A DNA stretch of 64,000 nt from Bog-113 sp965226755 (GTDB lineage Bacteria; Acidobacteriota; Terriglobia; Bryobacterales; Bryobacteraceae): the NCBI GenBank assembly GCA_965226755.1, contig CBDDDT010000006.1:1-64000 (forward strand), given 5' to 3'. The notes under the pieces were generated by a model, which ran no database searches, was not told the origin of the DNA, and saw only the letters and a program-made list of their open reading frames with translations. The position numbers and the translations under genes are program-made. Positions 32,500-41,817 of this stretch are shown piece by piece. How positions within the stretch are numbered: position 1 is the first letter of the stretch; each line of letters starts with the position of its first letter.

Positions 32500-33486
32500 A
32501 TGCCGGCTAAGCGGTTTACTCTGACGACTCCCGCATTCTTGCTGTGGGGATGCGGCTGGCTGGCCGCACAGAACAGCGCGCCGTTCGACGTGCGGACGCA
32601 GCAGAAGGTCATCACGCCTCAGGAGATCGTCAACCAGTTTGAAGCGCCGGTTCTGACTTCCTACACATTGGGAGCGGGCGACGAAATCGCGGTCGATGTC
32701 TGGAACCATCCGGAACTCTCGGGGAAACACGTGATCGGTCCGGACGGCAAGATCACGCTGCCCGTGGCGGGCGTGATCGGCTTGGTCGACCTGACGCGGG
32801 AACAGGCTCGCGACGCCATCGCCGCGTCGCTGCTGCACTTTTACTCCGACCTTGCCGTGACGCTGCGGGTGGACCGCTACACGTCCTATCGGGTGTTCGT
32901 GTTGGGCCGTGTGGGGGCGCCGGGCGCACTCCAGTTCGACGCGCAACCGACGCTGCTCGACGTGGTGACGCGCGCCGTAACTCTTCCGATCGGAGGAATC
33001 GGGGCTGATAAAGCCGCCCTGGGACGGTGCGCGATCATCCGCGGACGCGACCGGATGATCTGGATCGATTTGAAGGTTTTGTTCAATCAGGGAGACATGG
33101 CGGGGAATATCCGTCTGGAGCGGAACGATCTCGTATACATGCCCGACGCGGGCGATCAGTTGGTCTATGTTTTGGGCGAGGTGAAGCATCCGGGCGCGTT
33201 CCGGCTCACGCCGACAATGTCCTTTCTGGATGCGTTTACGCAGGCCGGGGGCGTCACAGAGGACGCGGCGGATACCAAGATCGAGGTCGTCCGAAGCGAA
33301 ACCGGCGAACAGCGGGAGTTCCGCCTGCAAGATCTGCTCAACGTCCCGCAGGCGCTGAACTTCGGGCTTGAAGAGGGCGACATTATCTATGTGCCGCGCC
33401 GGAACCTCGCAAAGTTCGGATATGTTCTCCAGAAAACCGCCTCGCTCGCCGGCTTCGCCGTCCTGGGCACCGTGGGGGCCCGATAG
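32500..33486 (+). CDS. Polysaccharide export protein (Wza-like, SLBB)
   Basis: This 328-residue periplasmic/outer-membrane export protein has a signal-like N-terminus (TPAFLLWGCGWLAAQ), then a Poly_export domain (YTLGAGDEIAVDVWNHPELS, GPDGKITLPVAGVIGLVDLT) and two SLBB modules (YRVFVLGRVGAPGALQFD; VYVLGEVKHPGAFRLTPTMS). No clear lipobox is seen; the single Cys is in WGCGW. It is followed 2 bases later by the Wzz-like gene, its usual partner in Wzx/Wzy systems. Confidence 0.9.
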   Translation: MPAKRFTLTTPAFLLWGCGWLAAQNSAPFDVRTQQKVITPQEIVNQFEAPVLTSYTLGAGDEIAVDVWNHPELSGKHVIGPDGKITLPVAGVIGLVDLTREQARDAIAASLLHFYSDLAVTLRVDRYTSYRVFVLGRVGAPGALQFDAQPTLLDVVTRAVTLPIGGIGADKAALGRCAIIRGRDRMIWIDLKVLFNQGDMAGNIRLERNDLVYMPDAGDQLVYVLGEVKHPGAFRLTPTMSFLDAFTQAGGVTEDAADTKIEVVRSETGEQREFRLQDLLNVPQALNFGLEEGDIIYVPRRNLAKFGYVLQKTASLAGFAVLGTVGAR

Positions 33487-33488
33487 AC

Positions 33489-35654
33489 ATGAGCGTCTTG
33501 AGCGGGCCCGAACAGCAGGCGGCAGCCGCAGCGCCTCCGGCGATGGCGCTATCCCTTCCCGAGAAGATGCCCGGAAAGGGAAATATCCATGTCGCCGGGA
33601 GCCTTTTCAAACACATTCGTCTGGCGCTGGCGGTAGTGGCGATCGTAGCGCTGGCCGGCCTTCCGGCGGCGTGGGTGCTCGGTACGCCGCGTTATTCGGC
33701 GACGGCGGTCATCTTCGTTTCCCCCCGCTTTGTCTCGAACCTGGGCGAAGGGGCTGACCAGAAATTCGATTCCGCGACGCAGTATCGCGAATACGTGCAA
33801 CAGAACGTGAGGACGATCAACCGCTTCGACATCGTCCTGGAGGCCTTGAAAAAAGTCACTGCCAAAGAACAGGTCTGGGTGAAACCCGGAGAGTCTATGG
33901 ATCGCGCGGCGGCGCGTCTGCAAGGCGCTCTGTCAATCGAGCAGGTTCCCGACACATATCAAATCACGGTCACGCTCGACAGCAAGAAGAAGGAAGGTTT
34001 GGCGGAGCTTGTCAACACGATCGCGGCAGTCTATCTGGAGAAGGCGAAGTCCGAGGAGTTCTACGAGAGCGACCGGCGCGTTCAGGCGCTGACGCAGGAC
34101 CGGGCGCGCCTGCAACATGAGATGGACCAAAAGCAGGCGCGCCGCCTGGCTCTGGCGCAGGAGCTCGGCGTGAGCAGCTTCAACGACGGCTATCTCAACC
34201 CGTACGACCAACTGCTGGTGGCGTCCAAGGAGGCCCAATCGGACGCCCGTCAGGCGGCTGTCCAGGCGGAGGCGCAACTGGCGTCGTTGGACGAGACGAA
34301 GCGCGCGGGCGGCGCCGAGGCGCTCCGTGCCTTCGCATTCGACCAGGCGAGCAAAGACCCAACGCTGGCGAGCATGATGACCAGCCTGAACGGGCGCAGG
34401 GCGCAGATCCTGGCGAGCTTGAGCGGGCTGTCGCCAGACCACCCGGGCCGGCGCGCCGCCGAGAGGGAATTAGCGGAGGTCGAGGCGGAACGTAACGGAG
34501 CTTACCAGAAGGTGGTGGATTCCTTTTCGAAAATGTTGCTGGACCAGCGCCGCGCGGACGCGTACAAAACGGCCCGGGTGGAGCAGAATCTGACCGCGGA
34601 AGTGGCGCGCCAGGCATCTCAGGCGGCGTCATTCACGCGCGGATATCAGGAAGGAATCCAACTGGGGCTCGATGTGGATCGAGCGCGGAAAAGCTATGAC
34701 AGCGTTCAGCAGCGCATGGATTATTTTTCGCTGGAGAAGAGCGCTCCGGGTTTTGTGCGCTTGTTTTCGGCGGCGCGCGTCCCTGACCAGCCCGTGAAGG
34801 GCGGACGGCGCAAAGTATACGCCTTCTTTCTAGCGGCGGCTTTCGCGCTTGGCCTGGCGGTTCCGGTGGCCGTCGACGCGTTCGATCCGCGCATTCATTC
34901 GCCGAGCGACGTGGAGAAAGTCCTGGGATTCCCGCCCATGGTGTGGCTGATGGAGAAGGGCTTGGCAAACGCGGCCTTCCGGCGCGACCAGGTTCTCCGC
35001 CTGGCCAATCGCATTTATCAGGATCAGCAGAGTAAGAAGAGCCAAGTCTTCGCGTTCACGGCCGTGAAAGCGGGTAGCGGGACCACCACGATCGTGGTGG
35101 AGACGGCGCGGGCGTTAAGTTCATTGGGCGTTCCCGCTCTCGCCGTGGAAGCGAACGCTTATCGCACCGACCCCCGCTATCGGACGCCGGATTCGCGCGG
35201 GTTGGCGGTTGTGCTCACCGGCAGCCGCAGTCTGCAATCGGAAGTGGCGCCCGCCGACGAGGAGATGCCGGATCGGATTCCGGTGGGCGACGTCAGCGAC
35301 GAGAAGAACCTGCCGGAAATACACAAGCTGATCGCGATTCTGCGACAGGCGGCGTCCGCATACCCCGTCATCCTCCTGGATGTCCCTCCCATCCTGGTGT
35401 CTGTAGATGCGGAGTATCTGGCCCGGGTGGCGGATGTAGCCGTTCTGGTGGTCGAAGCGGAGGCGGTTACGAAAGAGGAGCTCCGGCGCGCGGCTAAGAG
35501 TCTGGAGCGGGCAAAAGCCGGGGCGGTGGCGGCGATCTTAAACAGAGTGCGGCGCAACGAGGCGAACGGATTCGGGCGGATCGCGCTCCGGGAATTCGAG
35601 ACAGGGTCGGCGCGGCCGCGGCGGCGGTGGTTCCTGCGGTGGCTATGGAGTTGA
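33489..35654 (+). CDS. Wzz/GNVR chain-length protein fused to a degenerate BY-kinase domain
   Basis: This 721-residue inner-membrane polysaccharide co-polymerase has a first membrane helix near residue 45 (LALAVVAIVALAGLPAAWVL), a long periplasmic coiled coil (about 80-430) and a second helix near 450 (VYAFFLAAAFALGLAVPVAV). A cytoplasmic kinase-like domain follows. Its P-loop reads FTAVKAGSGTTTIVVETARA, where the Walker A Lys is replaced by Thr. The A' segment is LAVEANAYRTDP and Walker B is VILLDVPPILVS. There is no C-terminal tyrosine cluster; the tail is Arg/Trp-rich. Chain-length control is likely kept, but kinase activity is doubtful. Confidence 0.87.
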   Translation: MSVLSGPEQQAAAAAPPAMALSLPEKMPGKGNIHVAGSLFKHIRLALAVVAIVALAGLPAAWVLGTPRYSATAVIFVSPRFVSNLGEGADQKFDSATQYREYVQQNVRTINRFDIVLEALKKVTAKEQVWVKPGESMDRAAARLQGALSIEQVPDTYQITVTLDSKKKEGLAELVNTIAAVYLEKAKSEEFYESDRRVQALTQDRARLQHEMDQKQARRLALAQELGVSSFNDGYLNPYDQLLVASKEAQSDARQAAVQAEAQLASLDETKRAGGAEALRAFAFDQASKDPTLASMMTSLNGRRAQILASLSGLSPDHPGRRAAERELAEVEAERNGAYQKVVDSFSKMLLDQRRADAYKTARVEQNLTAEVARQASQAASFTRGYQEGIQLGLDVDRARKSYDSVQQRMDYFSLEKSAPGFVRLFSAARVPDQPVKGGRRKVYAFFLAAAFALGLAVPVAVDAFDPRIHSPSDVEKVLGFPPMVWLMEKGLANAAFRRDQVLRLANRIYQDQQSKKSQVFAFTAVKAGSGTTTIVVETARALSSLGVPALAVEANAYRTDPRYRTPDSRGLAVVLTGSRSLQSEVAPADEEMPDRIPVGDVSDEKNLPEIHKLIAILRQAASAYPVILLDVPPILVSVDAEYLARVADVAVLVVEAEAVTKEELRRAAKSLERAKAGAVAAILNRVRRNEANGFGRIALREFETGSARPRRRWFLRWLWS

Positions 35655-35655
35655 C

Positions 35656-36681
35656 GTGGAGATGACACAGCCGGATCAGCCGCCCTTGTTGTCGATCGTG
35701 GTCATCGGCCGTAATGAAGGGGACAGGCTGGAGCGCTGCCTGCAGTCGATCCGGAGCATGGATGATCCAGGCGGGGGCGCCGAACTCATTTATGTGGATT
35801 CGGCATCGACCGACGGCAGCCCCGAGTTGGCCGGGCGGCTGGGGGCGCGCGTGATCCCGGTGATCGCGGCGCGGCGCACGGCCGCAATGGGACGCAACGC
35901 GGGATGGCGCGCGTCGGCCGGGCGGTTCGTGTTGTTCCTGGACGGCGACACTATTCTCGATCCACGCTTTGTCGTCGAGTCTTTGCGGGATTTCGAGAGC
36001 GATACCGCGATCGTTTGGGGAAATCGACGCGAGATTCATCCCGAGGCGTCCGTCTATAACCGCGTACTGGATTTGGATTGGGTTTCGGCCGCGGGGATCG
36101 TGGATTCCTGCGGCGGGGATGCGCTCGTCCGGCGGCAGGCGCTGGAGGCGGTGAACGGCTACGACGAAGCTTTGATCGCCGGCGAGGAGCCGGAAATGTG
36201 CCGAAGGATGCGCGCGGCGGGCTGGAAAATCCGGCATGTCGATCGTCCCATGACCGGTCACGATTTAGCGATCGTTCGATGTTCACAATATTGGAGACGT
36301 TCGGTTCGCACCGGATACGCGTACGCCGAGGTTTCGGAACGTTTTCGCCGCTCGCCGATTCCGCTCTGGGATCGCGAGGCGCGGCACAATCGAAATCGGG
36401 CGCTCGCGCTCGCCGGACTGTTCATTCTCGCCGTGGCGTTGTCTCTGGCCCGCCTTAGCTTGTGGCCGCTGGGACTTCTGGCGGCATTCATTGTTTTGCT
36501 CTCCCTGAGAACGGCAGTCAAGGTCGCGTGGAAGTCGCCCAGCTTCTCCACGCGGTTTTTGTACGGATTACACTCTCATCTGCAACAGATTCCGATCTAT
36601 ATCGGCCAGCTTCAGTATCGCGGCGATCGCGGGCGGCGCAGCCCGCGCGGGCTGATCGAATATAAGGGAACCGCGCCATGA
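35656..36681 (+). CDS. GT2 glycosyltransferase with C-terminal membrane segments
   Basis: This 341-residue GT2 enzyme carries LLSIVVIGRNEGDRLERCLQ, YVDSASTDGSPELAG, RNAGWRASAGRFVLFLDGDT with the DGD metal site, and EALIAGEEPEMCRRMRAAGW, the acceptor-side catalytic region. Two hydrophobic helices follow near residues 255-290 (LALAGLFILAVALSLARLSL). The GTG start has GGAG upstream; an ATG two codons later is possible. Its ATGA overlap with the next gene keeps it in the operon. Confidence 0.86.
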   Translation: MEMTQPDQPPLLSIVVIGRNEGDRLERCLQSIRSMDDPGGGAELIYVDSASTDGSPELAGRLGARVIPVIAARRTAAMGRNAGWRASAGRFVLFLDGDTILDPRFVVESLRDFESDTAIVWGNRREIHPEASVYNRVLDLDWVSAAGIVDSCGGDALVRRQALEAVNGYDEALIAGEEPEMCRRMRAAGWKIRHVDRPMTGHDLAIVRCSQYWRRSVRTGYAYAEVSERFRRSPIPLWDREARHNRNRALALAGLFILAVALSLARLSLWPLGLLAAFIVLLSLRTAVKVAWKSPSFSTRFLYGLHSHLQQIPIYIGQLQYRGDRGRRSPRGLIEYKGTAP

Positions 36682-37940
36682 GTTCGCTCCCGGTGCGCGT
36701 GCTGCTCTCCGCATATCAGTGCGGGCCGGGCATGGGATCGGTGTCACAGATCGGATGGGAATGGTACTCGCGCCTGTCGCGGTTCGCTTCCGTCACCCTG
36801 GTGACGCATGCGCGAAACCGGGCGTGTCTTGAGTTGGCCGGAGCTCCGTTACCGGGAACGGAAGTTGTTTATATCGATACGGAATGGTTCGCCGGGCCGC
36901 TCTACCGAATCGCCTCGCGTCTGTTTCCAAATAGCCAGCACGCGGTATTTCTCCTCGCTTCGGCGGATTTCTACGTTTATGACGCGAAAGCTTTCCGAAC
37001 GCTCCGCAAACGCGCCCGGGAATGGGATGTGACGCACGCCGTGACCCCGGTCTCGCCCCTGGCGGCGACGCGTCTGTACCGCCTGGGGAATCCTCTCGTC
37101 GTAGGTCCCTGGAACGGCGGATTACTCTCGCCCTCCACGTTCCCCGATTTAATGAAGCAGGACTCCAGTTGGATGTACGGGATCCGTCATATCGGCCGGG
37201 CCCTCGCATGGGCGGCGGGGTGCACGCGCAGAGCGGCGGTCGTCCTGAGCGCCACCGCGTTTACGGATCGCAGTCTGCCCGAAACGACCGTCACCCGGCG
37301 AATGCTGGAGAACGGCGTGGATCTGGATCGCTTCCATGCCGCGAGCGGATACGTTCCGCCCAGCAAAACCAATCCGCTCCGAGTGCTTTTCGTGGGCCGG
37401 CTGCTGCCTTTTAAAGGCGTATCGCTGCTGTTGGAAGCGGTGGCAAGAGTCCGAGGAGAGTTTCCGGTCCGCGTGACAGTGGTCGGGGACGGACCTCTCC
37501 GAGAGGAGCTTGAGCGTGCGGCCGAGGGACTGAATCTAAGCGGGATGACGACCTTTCTCGGCAACCTGCCGCTTACTCAGGTGGCGGAACAGATGAGGCT
37601 GGCTCATGTCTTCTGTTTGCCCTCGGTGCGTGAATCCGGCGGGGGGGTGCTCCTCGAGGCCGAAGCCTCCGGCGTGCCGGTGATCGCCGTGAATTACGGC
37701 GGCCCGGCGGAGATTGTGGACGACGAGGTAGGCCATCTGGTGTCCGCGGACGGACCGGAGCATGTCATCGCCGGTCTAGCGGACGCGTTTCGGAGCATCG
37801 CGCGAGATCCGGAGCAGTGGCGCCGGCGCGGGCAGGAAGGCCGGGCGCGAGCCGAACGAACGTACGGGTGGGAATCCCGCATGATGAGCGCGGTCGAGCT
37901 ATACCGGCAAGTGCTGAGCCAAAAGAGAGCCCATGCCTGA
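36678..37940 (+). CDS. GT4-family glycosyltransferase
   Basis: This 420-residue GT-B transferase begins with VRVLLSAYQCGPGMGSVSQI, the acceptor-domain loop typical of GT4. The donor domain has LRVLFVGRLLPFKGVSLLLE, VVGDGPLREELERAA and the EX7E motif within RESGGGVLLEAEASGVPVIA, then YGGPAEIVDDEVGHLV. It is likely a step in repeat-unit assembly. It overlaps the flippase gene by 8 bases. Confidence 0.88.
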   Translation: MSSLPVRVLLSAYQCGPGMGSVSQIGWEWYSRLSRFASVTLVTHARNRACLELAGAPLPGTEVVYIDTEWFAGPLYRIASRLFPNSQHAVFLLASADFYVYDAKAFRTLRKRAREWDVTHAVTPVSPLAATRLYRLGNPLVVGPWNGGLLSPSTFPDLMKQDSSWMYGIRHIGRALAWAAGCTRRAAVVLSATAFTDRSLPETTVTRRMLENGVDLDRFHAASGYVPPSKTNPLRVLFVGRLLPFKGVSLLLEAVARVRGEFPVRVTVVGDGPLREELERAAEGLNLSGMTTFLGNLPLTQVAEQMRLAHVFCLPSVRESGGGVLLEAEASGVPVIAVNYGGPAEIVDDEVGHLVSADGPEHVIAGLADAFRSIARDPEQWRRRGQEGRARAERTYGWESRMMSAVELYRQVLSQKRAHA

Positions 37941-39576
37941 AGAGAGCATTACCGAGCCGGGAGATGTGATCAGTGAAGATCACGCCGCAACCGTCCGGGA
38001 TTCGTTATCCCGGAATGTCGTGGTGGACGTGGCGGCGCGGGTCGGCTATCTGGTTTCCCGCTTTTTCATTCCCCCTTTCGTTCTGGCTCACGTAAGCCTG
38101 GAAGCCTACGGTCTGTGGTCGACGGCGTTCATCGTCGTTTCCTACGTGGGCTTGTCCACGATGGGAATCTCGACCGTCTATATCAAGTTCGTGGCGGAAT
38201 ACTTGGCGCGGCGCGAGTATAAGAAAGCCAACCAGCTCCTCTCGACGGGGCTATGCCTGACTATTCCGTTCTGCATCGTGGTCTTCCTGGGAGTGTGTCT
38301 TCTGTGGCCGCATATGGCCGTCTGGCTGAAAATTGCCCCTGGGCTTCAGGCGGACGCGCGCGAGGTCGTGCTGTCCGTGATCGCCATCTTTCTCGCATCC
38401 CTGAGCCTGGGCGCTTTCCACGACGCGGTCGTGGGCGCGCAAATGACCGATCAGGTGCAGAGGCGCTGGGTGGTCTGCTATACGATCGAGACTCTTCTCA
38501 TCTTCATTCTGGTGGGGAGCGGCCGGGGCATTCGGGGATTGTCCGAGGCGTTTCTCGTGCGCACGGTCGTCGACGTCGTGCTTTGCCTGATCATGGCGCG
38601 GCGGCTTCTCCCCTGGCTGCGCATCTCTCCGCGGCTGGTCACACGAGAAGCGTTCCGGACGTTGTTCGCATTCGGCGCCGTCGTGCAGATCCAGGGTGTT
38701 TTGTCGGTAGCTCTGAGCTCGATTGAGCGCGCCATCGCCGCGCCGCTCGTGGGTCTCGCCGGCGCGGGACTGCTCGATATCGGCAAGAAGCTCCCCGGGA
38801 TGGCCGGATCCGTTCCCATCGCCTTCGCATCCTCTTTCACGCCGGCTGCTTCCTATTTGCATGGAGGATTGGAAGGTTCCCCGGACCAGCGTGACGCCGT
38901 GCGGCGGCTGTATCTGCGCGGGGCGCGCTACATGAATCTTTCCGCGGCTTACTTTTGCGGACTCCTGGCGGTGATGCCCGGTCCGCTGATCGATGTGTGG
39001 ATGGGGAAGCATTACGCGGGCTCCGCCTATCTGGTGGTGATCTTCTCCATCGCCACGCAGTTCCATTTAATGACCGGACCAGGCACGTCCATTCTGAAAG
39101 GCATTGGCCGTCCGAAAGAGGAATTTCACTACGCTTTGCCCAATGTCCTCGCGCTGGTTATCGCGGTTCCCTGCTCGCGATTGATTTTGGGTCAATGGAC
39201 GGGATTGGGAATCGCGACGGCGGTGGCGGTCTCGACGGTGGTCTCGGCCAGCTATTTCGTCTGGCATGCGAACCGATTATTGCGGGCGCCGTTCGAAGAA
39301 TATGCAAAGGGCGTGCTGGTCCCCGGCTTTGCGCCGTACCTGGTCGCGGCGCCTTTCGCATTGCCGGCATATTATCTGGTCGCGCATACGGGGCGTTGGG
39401 CAGGCGCGGGGTGGCTGGCCGCGATCGGCGCGGCATACTCGCTTGCTCTTCTCATTTTGGTGGATACGGTGGTCTTCGGGCCGGGCGAACGCCAGTGGTT
39501 TCACTCCTTGGTTTCCGCCAGACTTTCGCGCGTTTTTCCCTCCAGGCGGCGCGTCGCGGAAAGCCACGGAGACTGA
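37933..39576 (+). CDS. Wzx-type lipid-linked oligosaccharide flippase
   Basis: This 547-residue MATE/MOP-superfamily membrane protein has about 12-14 hydrophobic segments. The N-terminal SRNVVVDVAARVGYLVSRFF and the loop LEAYGLWSTAFIVVSYVGL are characteristic of Wzx/RfbX proteins. It should move the undecaprenyl-linked repeat unit across the inner membrane. It lies among glycosyltransferases and upstream of a Wzy-like polymerase, completing the Wzx/Wzy set. Confidence 0.86.
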   Translation: MPEESITEPGDVISEDHAATVRDSLSRNVVVDVAARVGYLVSRFFIPPFVLAHVSLEAYGLWSTAFIVVSYVGLSTMGISTVYIKFVAEYLARREYKKANQLLSTGLCLTIPFCIVVFLGVCLLWPHMAVWLKIAPGLQADAREVVLSVIAIFLASLSLGAFHDAVVGAQMTDQVQRRWVVCYTIETLLIFILVGSGRGIRGLSEAFLVRTVVDVVLCLIMARRLLPWLRISPRLVTREAFRTLFAFGAVVQIQGVLSVALSSIERAIAAPLVGLAGAGLLDIGKKLPGMAGSVPIAFASSFTPAASYLHGGLEGSPDQRDAVRRLYLRGARYMNLSAAYFCGLLAVMPGPLIDVWMGKHYAGSAYLVVIFSIATQFHLMTGPGTSILKGIGRPKEEFHYALPNVLALVIAVPCSRLILGQWTGLGIATAVAVSTVVSASYFVWHANRLLRAPFEEYAKGVLVPGFAPYLVAAPFALPAYYLVAHTGRWAGAGWLAAIGAAYSLALLILVDTVVFGPGERQWFHSLVSARLSRVFPSRRRVAESHGD

Positions 39577-39591
39577 GAAAGGAGACTCACT

Positions 39592-40308
39592 TTGGAAACG
39601 ACGAAACTATCGGACTTTTTCCAGTGCGCTTATATCATCAATCTGCCCGAGCGAAAAGATCGCCGGAAGGCAATCACGGGCGAGATGGAGCGCGCCGGGA
39701 TGCCGCTCTGCCCCGGGAAGGTGGAGCTATTCCCGGCGGTGAAGCCGAACGATCGCAGGGGATTCCCGAACACGGGCGCGCGCGGCTGCTTCCTGAGCCA
39801 TTTGAATATCCTGACGAAAGCGTTAGAGAGGAAACTGTCGAATGTCTTAATTGTCGAAGACGATCTGATGATTTCTCCCCGCCTCGGCAACTGCCTGGAC
39901 GTCTTCGCTGAACAATTGCGCGGCGCCGATTGGGGCATTGTGTACTTCGGGCACATCGAGAAAGTTACTGAAGAGTGCGATCCCGAACTCGTGCCCTTTT
40001 ACGATCCGGTGATTACTTCCCACTTCTACGGAGTAAATGGCCCGGTGATCCCGCGACTGGTCGAATATCTTGAGCAAGTGCAGCGGCGGGAGCCGGGCGA
40101 TCCGAGAGGAGGACCCATGCATCTGGACGGCGCGCTGACGATGTTCCGCCAGGCCAACCCCGACATACGGACTCTGATCGCGCATCCCAATCTGGGCCGC
40201 CAGCGTCCTTCGCGAAGCAACATCAACTGCCGGTGGTACGAACGGCTGCCGGTGATCCAGCAGGCGGCCGATGTGAGCCGGATCATTCGGGACCGATTTC
40301 TAGCCTGA
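39592..40308 (+). CDS. GT25-family glycosyltransferase
   Basis: This 238-residue enzyme of the LPS/procollagen galactosyltransferase family has an N-terminal CAYIINLPERKDRRKAI, a central GCFLSHLNILTKALE, the metal-binding NVLIVEDDLMISP (ED-D), and GPMHLDGALTMFRQANP near the C-terminus. The start is TTG with AGGAG 7 bases before it; there is no upstream ATG in frame with homology. The domain is intact. Confidence 0.88.
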   Translation: METTKLSDFFQCAYIINLPERKDRRKAITGEMERAGMPLCPGKVELFPAVKPNDRRGFPNTGARGCFLSHLNILTKALERKLSNVLIVEDDLMISPRLGNCLDVFAEQLRGADWGIVYFGHIEKVTEECDPELVPFYDPVITSHFYGVNGPVIPRLVEYLEQVQRREPGDPRGGPMHLDGALTMFRQANPDIRTLIAHPNLGRQRPSRSNINCRWYERLPVIQQAADVSRIIRDRFLA

Positions 40309-40312
40309 AGAA

Positions 40313-41671
40313 ATGCAGTTTCTGCCCATCGTCCCGGCGCTGATCGCCGCGTACGTCGCGTTGCGGCATTCGCCCGCGCGGGCTTTCCTCAATGTGTACA
40401 TTCCGGTGCTGCTGCTGCTGCCGATGTACTATCGCTGGGTGATTCCGGTGCTGCCGGATCCTACCTTTGAGCAAGCCACCATTCTCCCGATCGCGGCCGT
40501 GTTTTTGTGGCGGGAAGGCAAGCGGTGGAGGTTCAGTTGGACCGACTTGCTGGTGATCAGCTTCGCGGGCTGCATCGCCTACTCCGAGTACCTGAACGCC
40601 GGCTACAACGAAGCCCAGAATCTGGCCTTCGACATGTTTGCCTCCGTCCTGCTTCCCTACATATTGACCAAGGGGATCATTGAGCCCGGGCGATTGAGCG
40701 CTCTGTTCGCCAGGAGAATCGTGCTGATGTTTCTGGCAGTTTCGGTGATCTCGGTTTACGAATTCCGCATGGGCTTGACGCCCTGGATTCTCCTCCGGCG
40801 GCTCTACCCTACGCAGGGTCTGGAATGGGTGACAACCTTCCGTTATGGGTTTGCGCGAATTGGGGGCCCTTACGGACATGCCATCCTGGCGGGACTGCTC
40901 CTGGCCGTAGGCTACCGACTGCAGCGCTGGCTGGAGTGGAGCGGCTACTGGGAGCCTGTCCTGAAGGGGCGCAAATGGTTTTGGATTCGCGGGTCGCGGC
41001 TGATTACGATCGGACTGTTAGCGGGGATTGTCATGACCATGGTGCGGGGACCGTGGTTAGGCGGCATTGTCGGGGCGGCGTTCCCAGCGGTGGGCCGCAC
41101 GCAGCACCGAATTAGAAGCTTTTGGGTTCTGGTAATCGCTCTTCTGGTGCTCGGAATTCCGGCGGCTACGTCGTTCTACGCGTATGCGTCAGTCGGCCGG
41201 GCACATGCCAAAACGGTTTCTCAAGAGACTGCCGCGTACCGCATGGAGTTGCTCGATAAATATGTCGATACGGCGCTCAAGCGGGCCGTCTGGGGATATG
41301 GCCGGAACACGTGGCCGCAAGACCCGGGGGCGCCGTCGATTGATAACTACTACCTTTTGCTTTGCCTGATGCATGGCGCTATCGTGACTGGCCTGCTGGT
41401 GACGATTCTGCTGACGATGACCGCCCGGCTGGTCTGGCGGGAACTGCGGTCGCCGGCGAGCATGCCGCTGGGCAGTTCGCTGGGCCTGACGCTCGCGGGA
41501 ATTATCGTGCTCTATGCGTTCACGATCGCCACGGTTTATATGGGCCTGCAGACAATTCCGGTATTCGCCATCATCATTGGCTGGTCCGAGGGATACCTGA
41601 TCGCGAGACGAGGGGAAGCGCTGGCGATGCCTGCCGTGCCGCCGTTCTCATTCCAGCGCGTGCTGGCGTGA
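40313..41671 (+). CDS. Wzy-like O-antigen/exopolysaccharide polymerase
   Basis: This 452-residue protein has about 10-12 membrane helices. A large hydrophilic loop sits near residues 285-345 (AHAKTVSQETAAYRMELLDK, then VWGYGRNTWPQDPGAPSIDN), whose Arg/His-containing form fits the Wzy_C/O-antigen ligase fold. Such enzymes polymerise or ligate repeat units on the periplasmic side. Sequence conservation is always poor in this class, so the call rests on topology, the loop and its position after the flippase. Confidence 0.78.
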   Translation: MQFLPIVPALIAAYVALRHSPARAFLNVYIPVLLLLPMYYRWVIPVLPDPTFEQATILPIAAVFLWREGKRWRFSWTDLLVISFAGCIAYSEYLNAGYNEAQNLAFDMFASVLLPYILTKGIIEPGRLSALFARRIVLMFLAVSVISVYEFRMGLTPWILLRRLYPTQGLEWVTTFRYGFARIGGPYGHAILAGLLLAVGYRLQRWLEWSGYWEPVLKGRKWFWIRGSRLITIGLLAGIVMTMVRGPWLGGIVGAAFPAVGRTQHRIRSFWVLVIALLVLGIPAATSFYAYASVGRAHAKTVSQETAAYRMELLDKYVDTALKRAVWGYGRNTWPQDPGAPSIDNYYLLLCLMHGAIVTGLLVTILLTMTARLVWRELRSPASMPLGSSLGLTLAGIIVLYAFTIATVYMGLQTIPVFAIIIGWSEGYLIARRGEALAMPAVPPFSFQRVLA

Positions 41672-41817
41672 ACCGGCCCGAACATACTCAGCCGAGTGCC
41701 TCCATTCAGGGAATCACCCGACCTCAATTAAGCTGAATATCTGCGAAAATTTCAAAAATAATAAATATAATTTTTTCTTTTAATTCAGAATCATTCCCTC
41801 AATCGTTATCATTAGAT
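41672..41817 (+). promoter_or_regulatory. AT-rich intergenic region before the secreted glycosidase-like gene
   Basis: This gap of about 145 bases is strikingly A/T-rich (ATAATAAATATAATTTTTTC) within GC-rich surroundings. It contains TTTTAATTCAGAATC about 30 bases before the ATG, similar to the stretch at the start of the right arm. It likely carries a separate promoter for the next gene, and possibly the end of the polysaccharide operon transcript. No clear terminator hairpin was found. Confidence 0.45.

Noticed and set aside
32128..33330. 400-codon minus-strand frame opposite the SLBB export gene
   Set aside because: It is antisense to a clear Wza-like gene; its composition is Arg/His/Gln-rich and no motif is visible.
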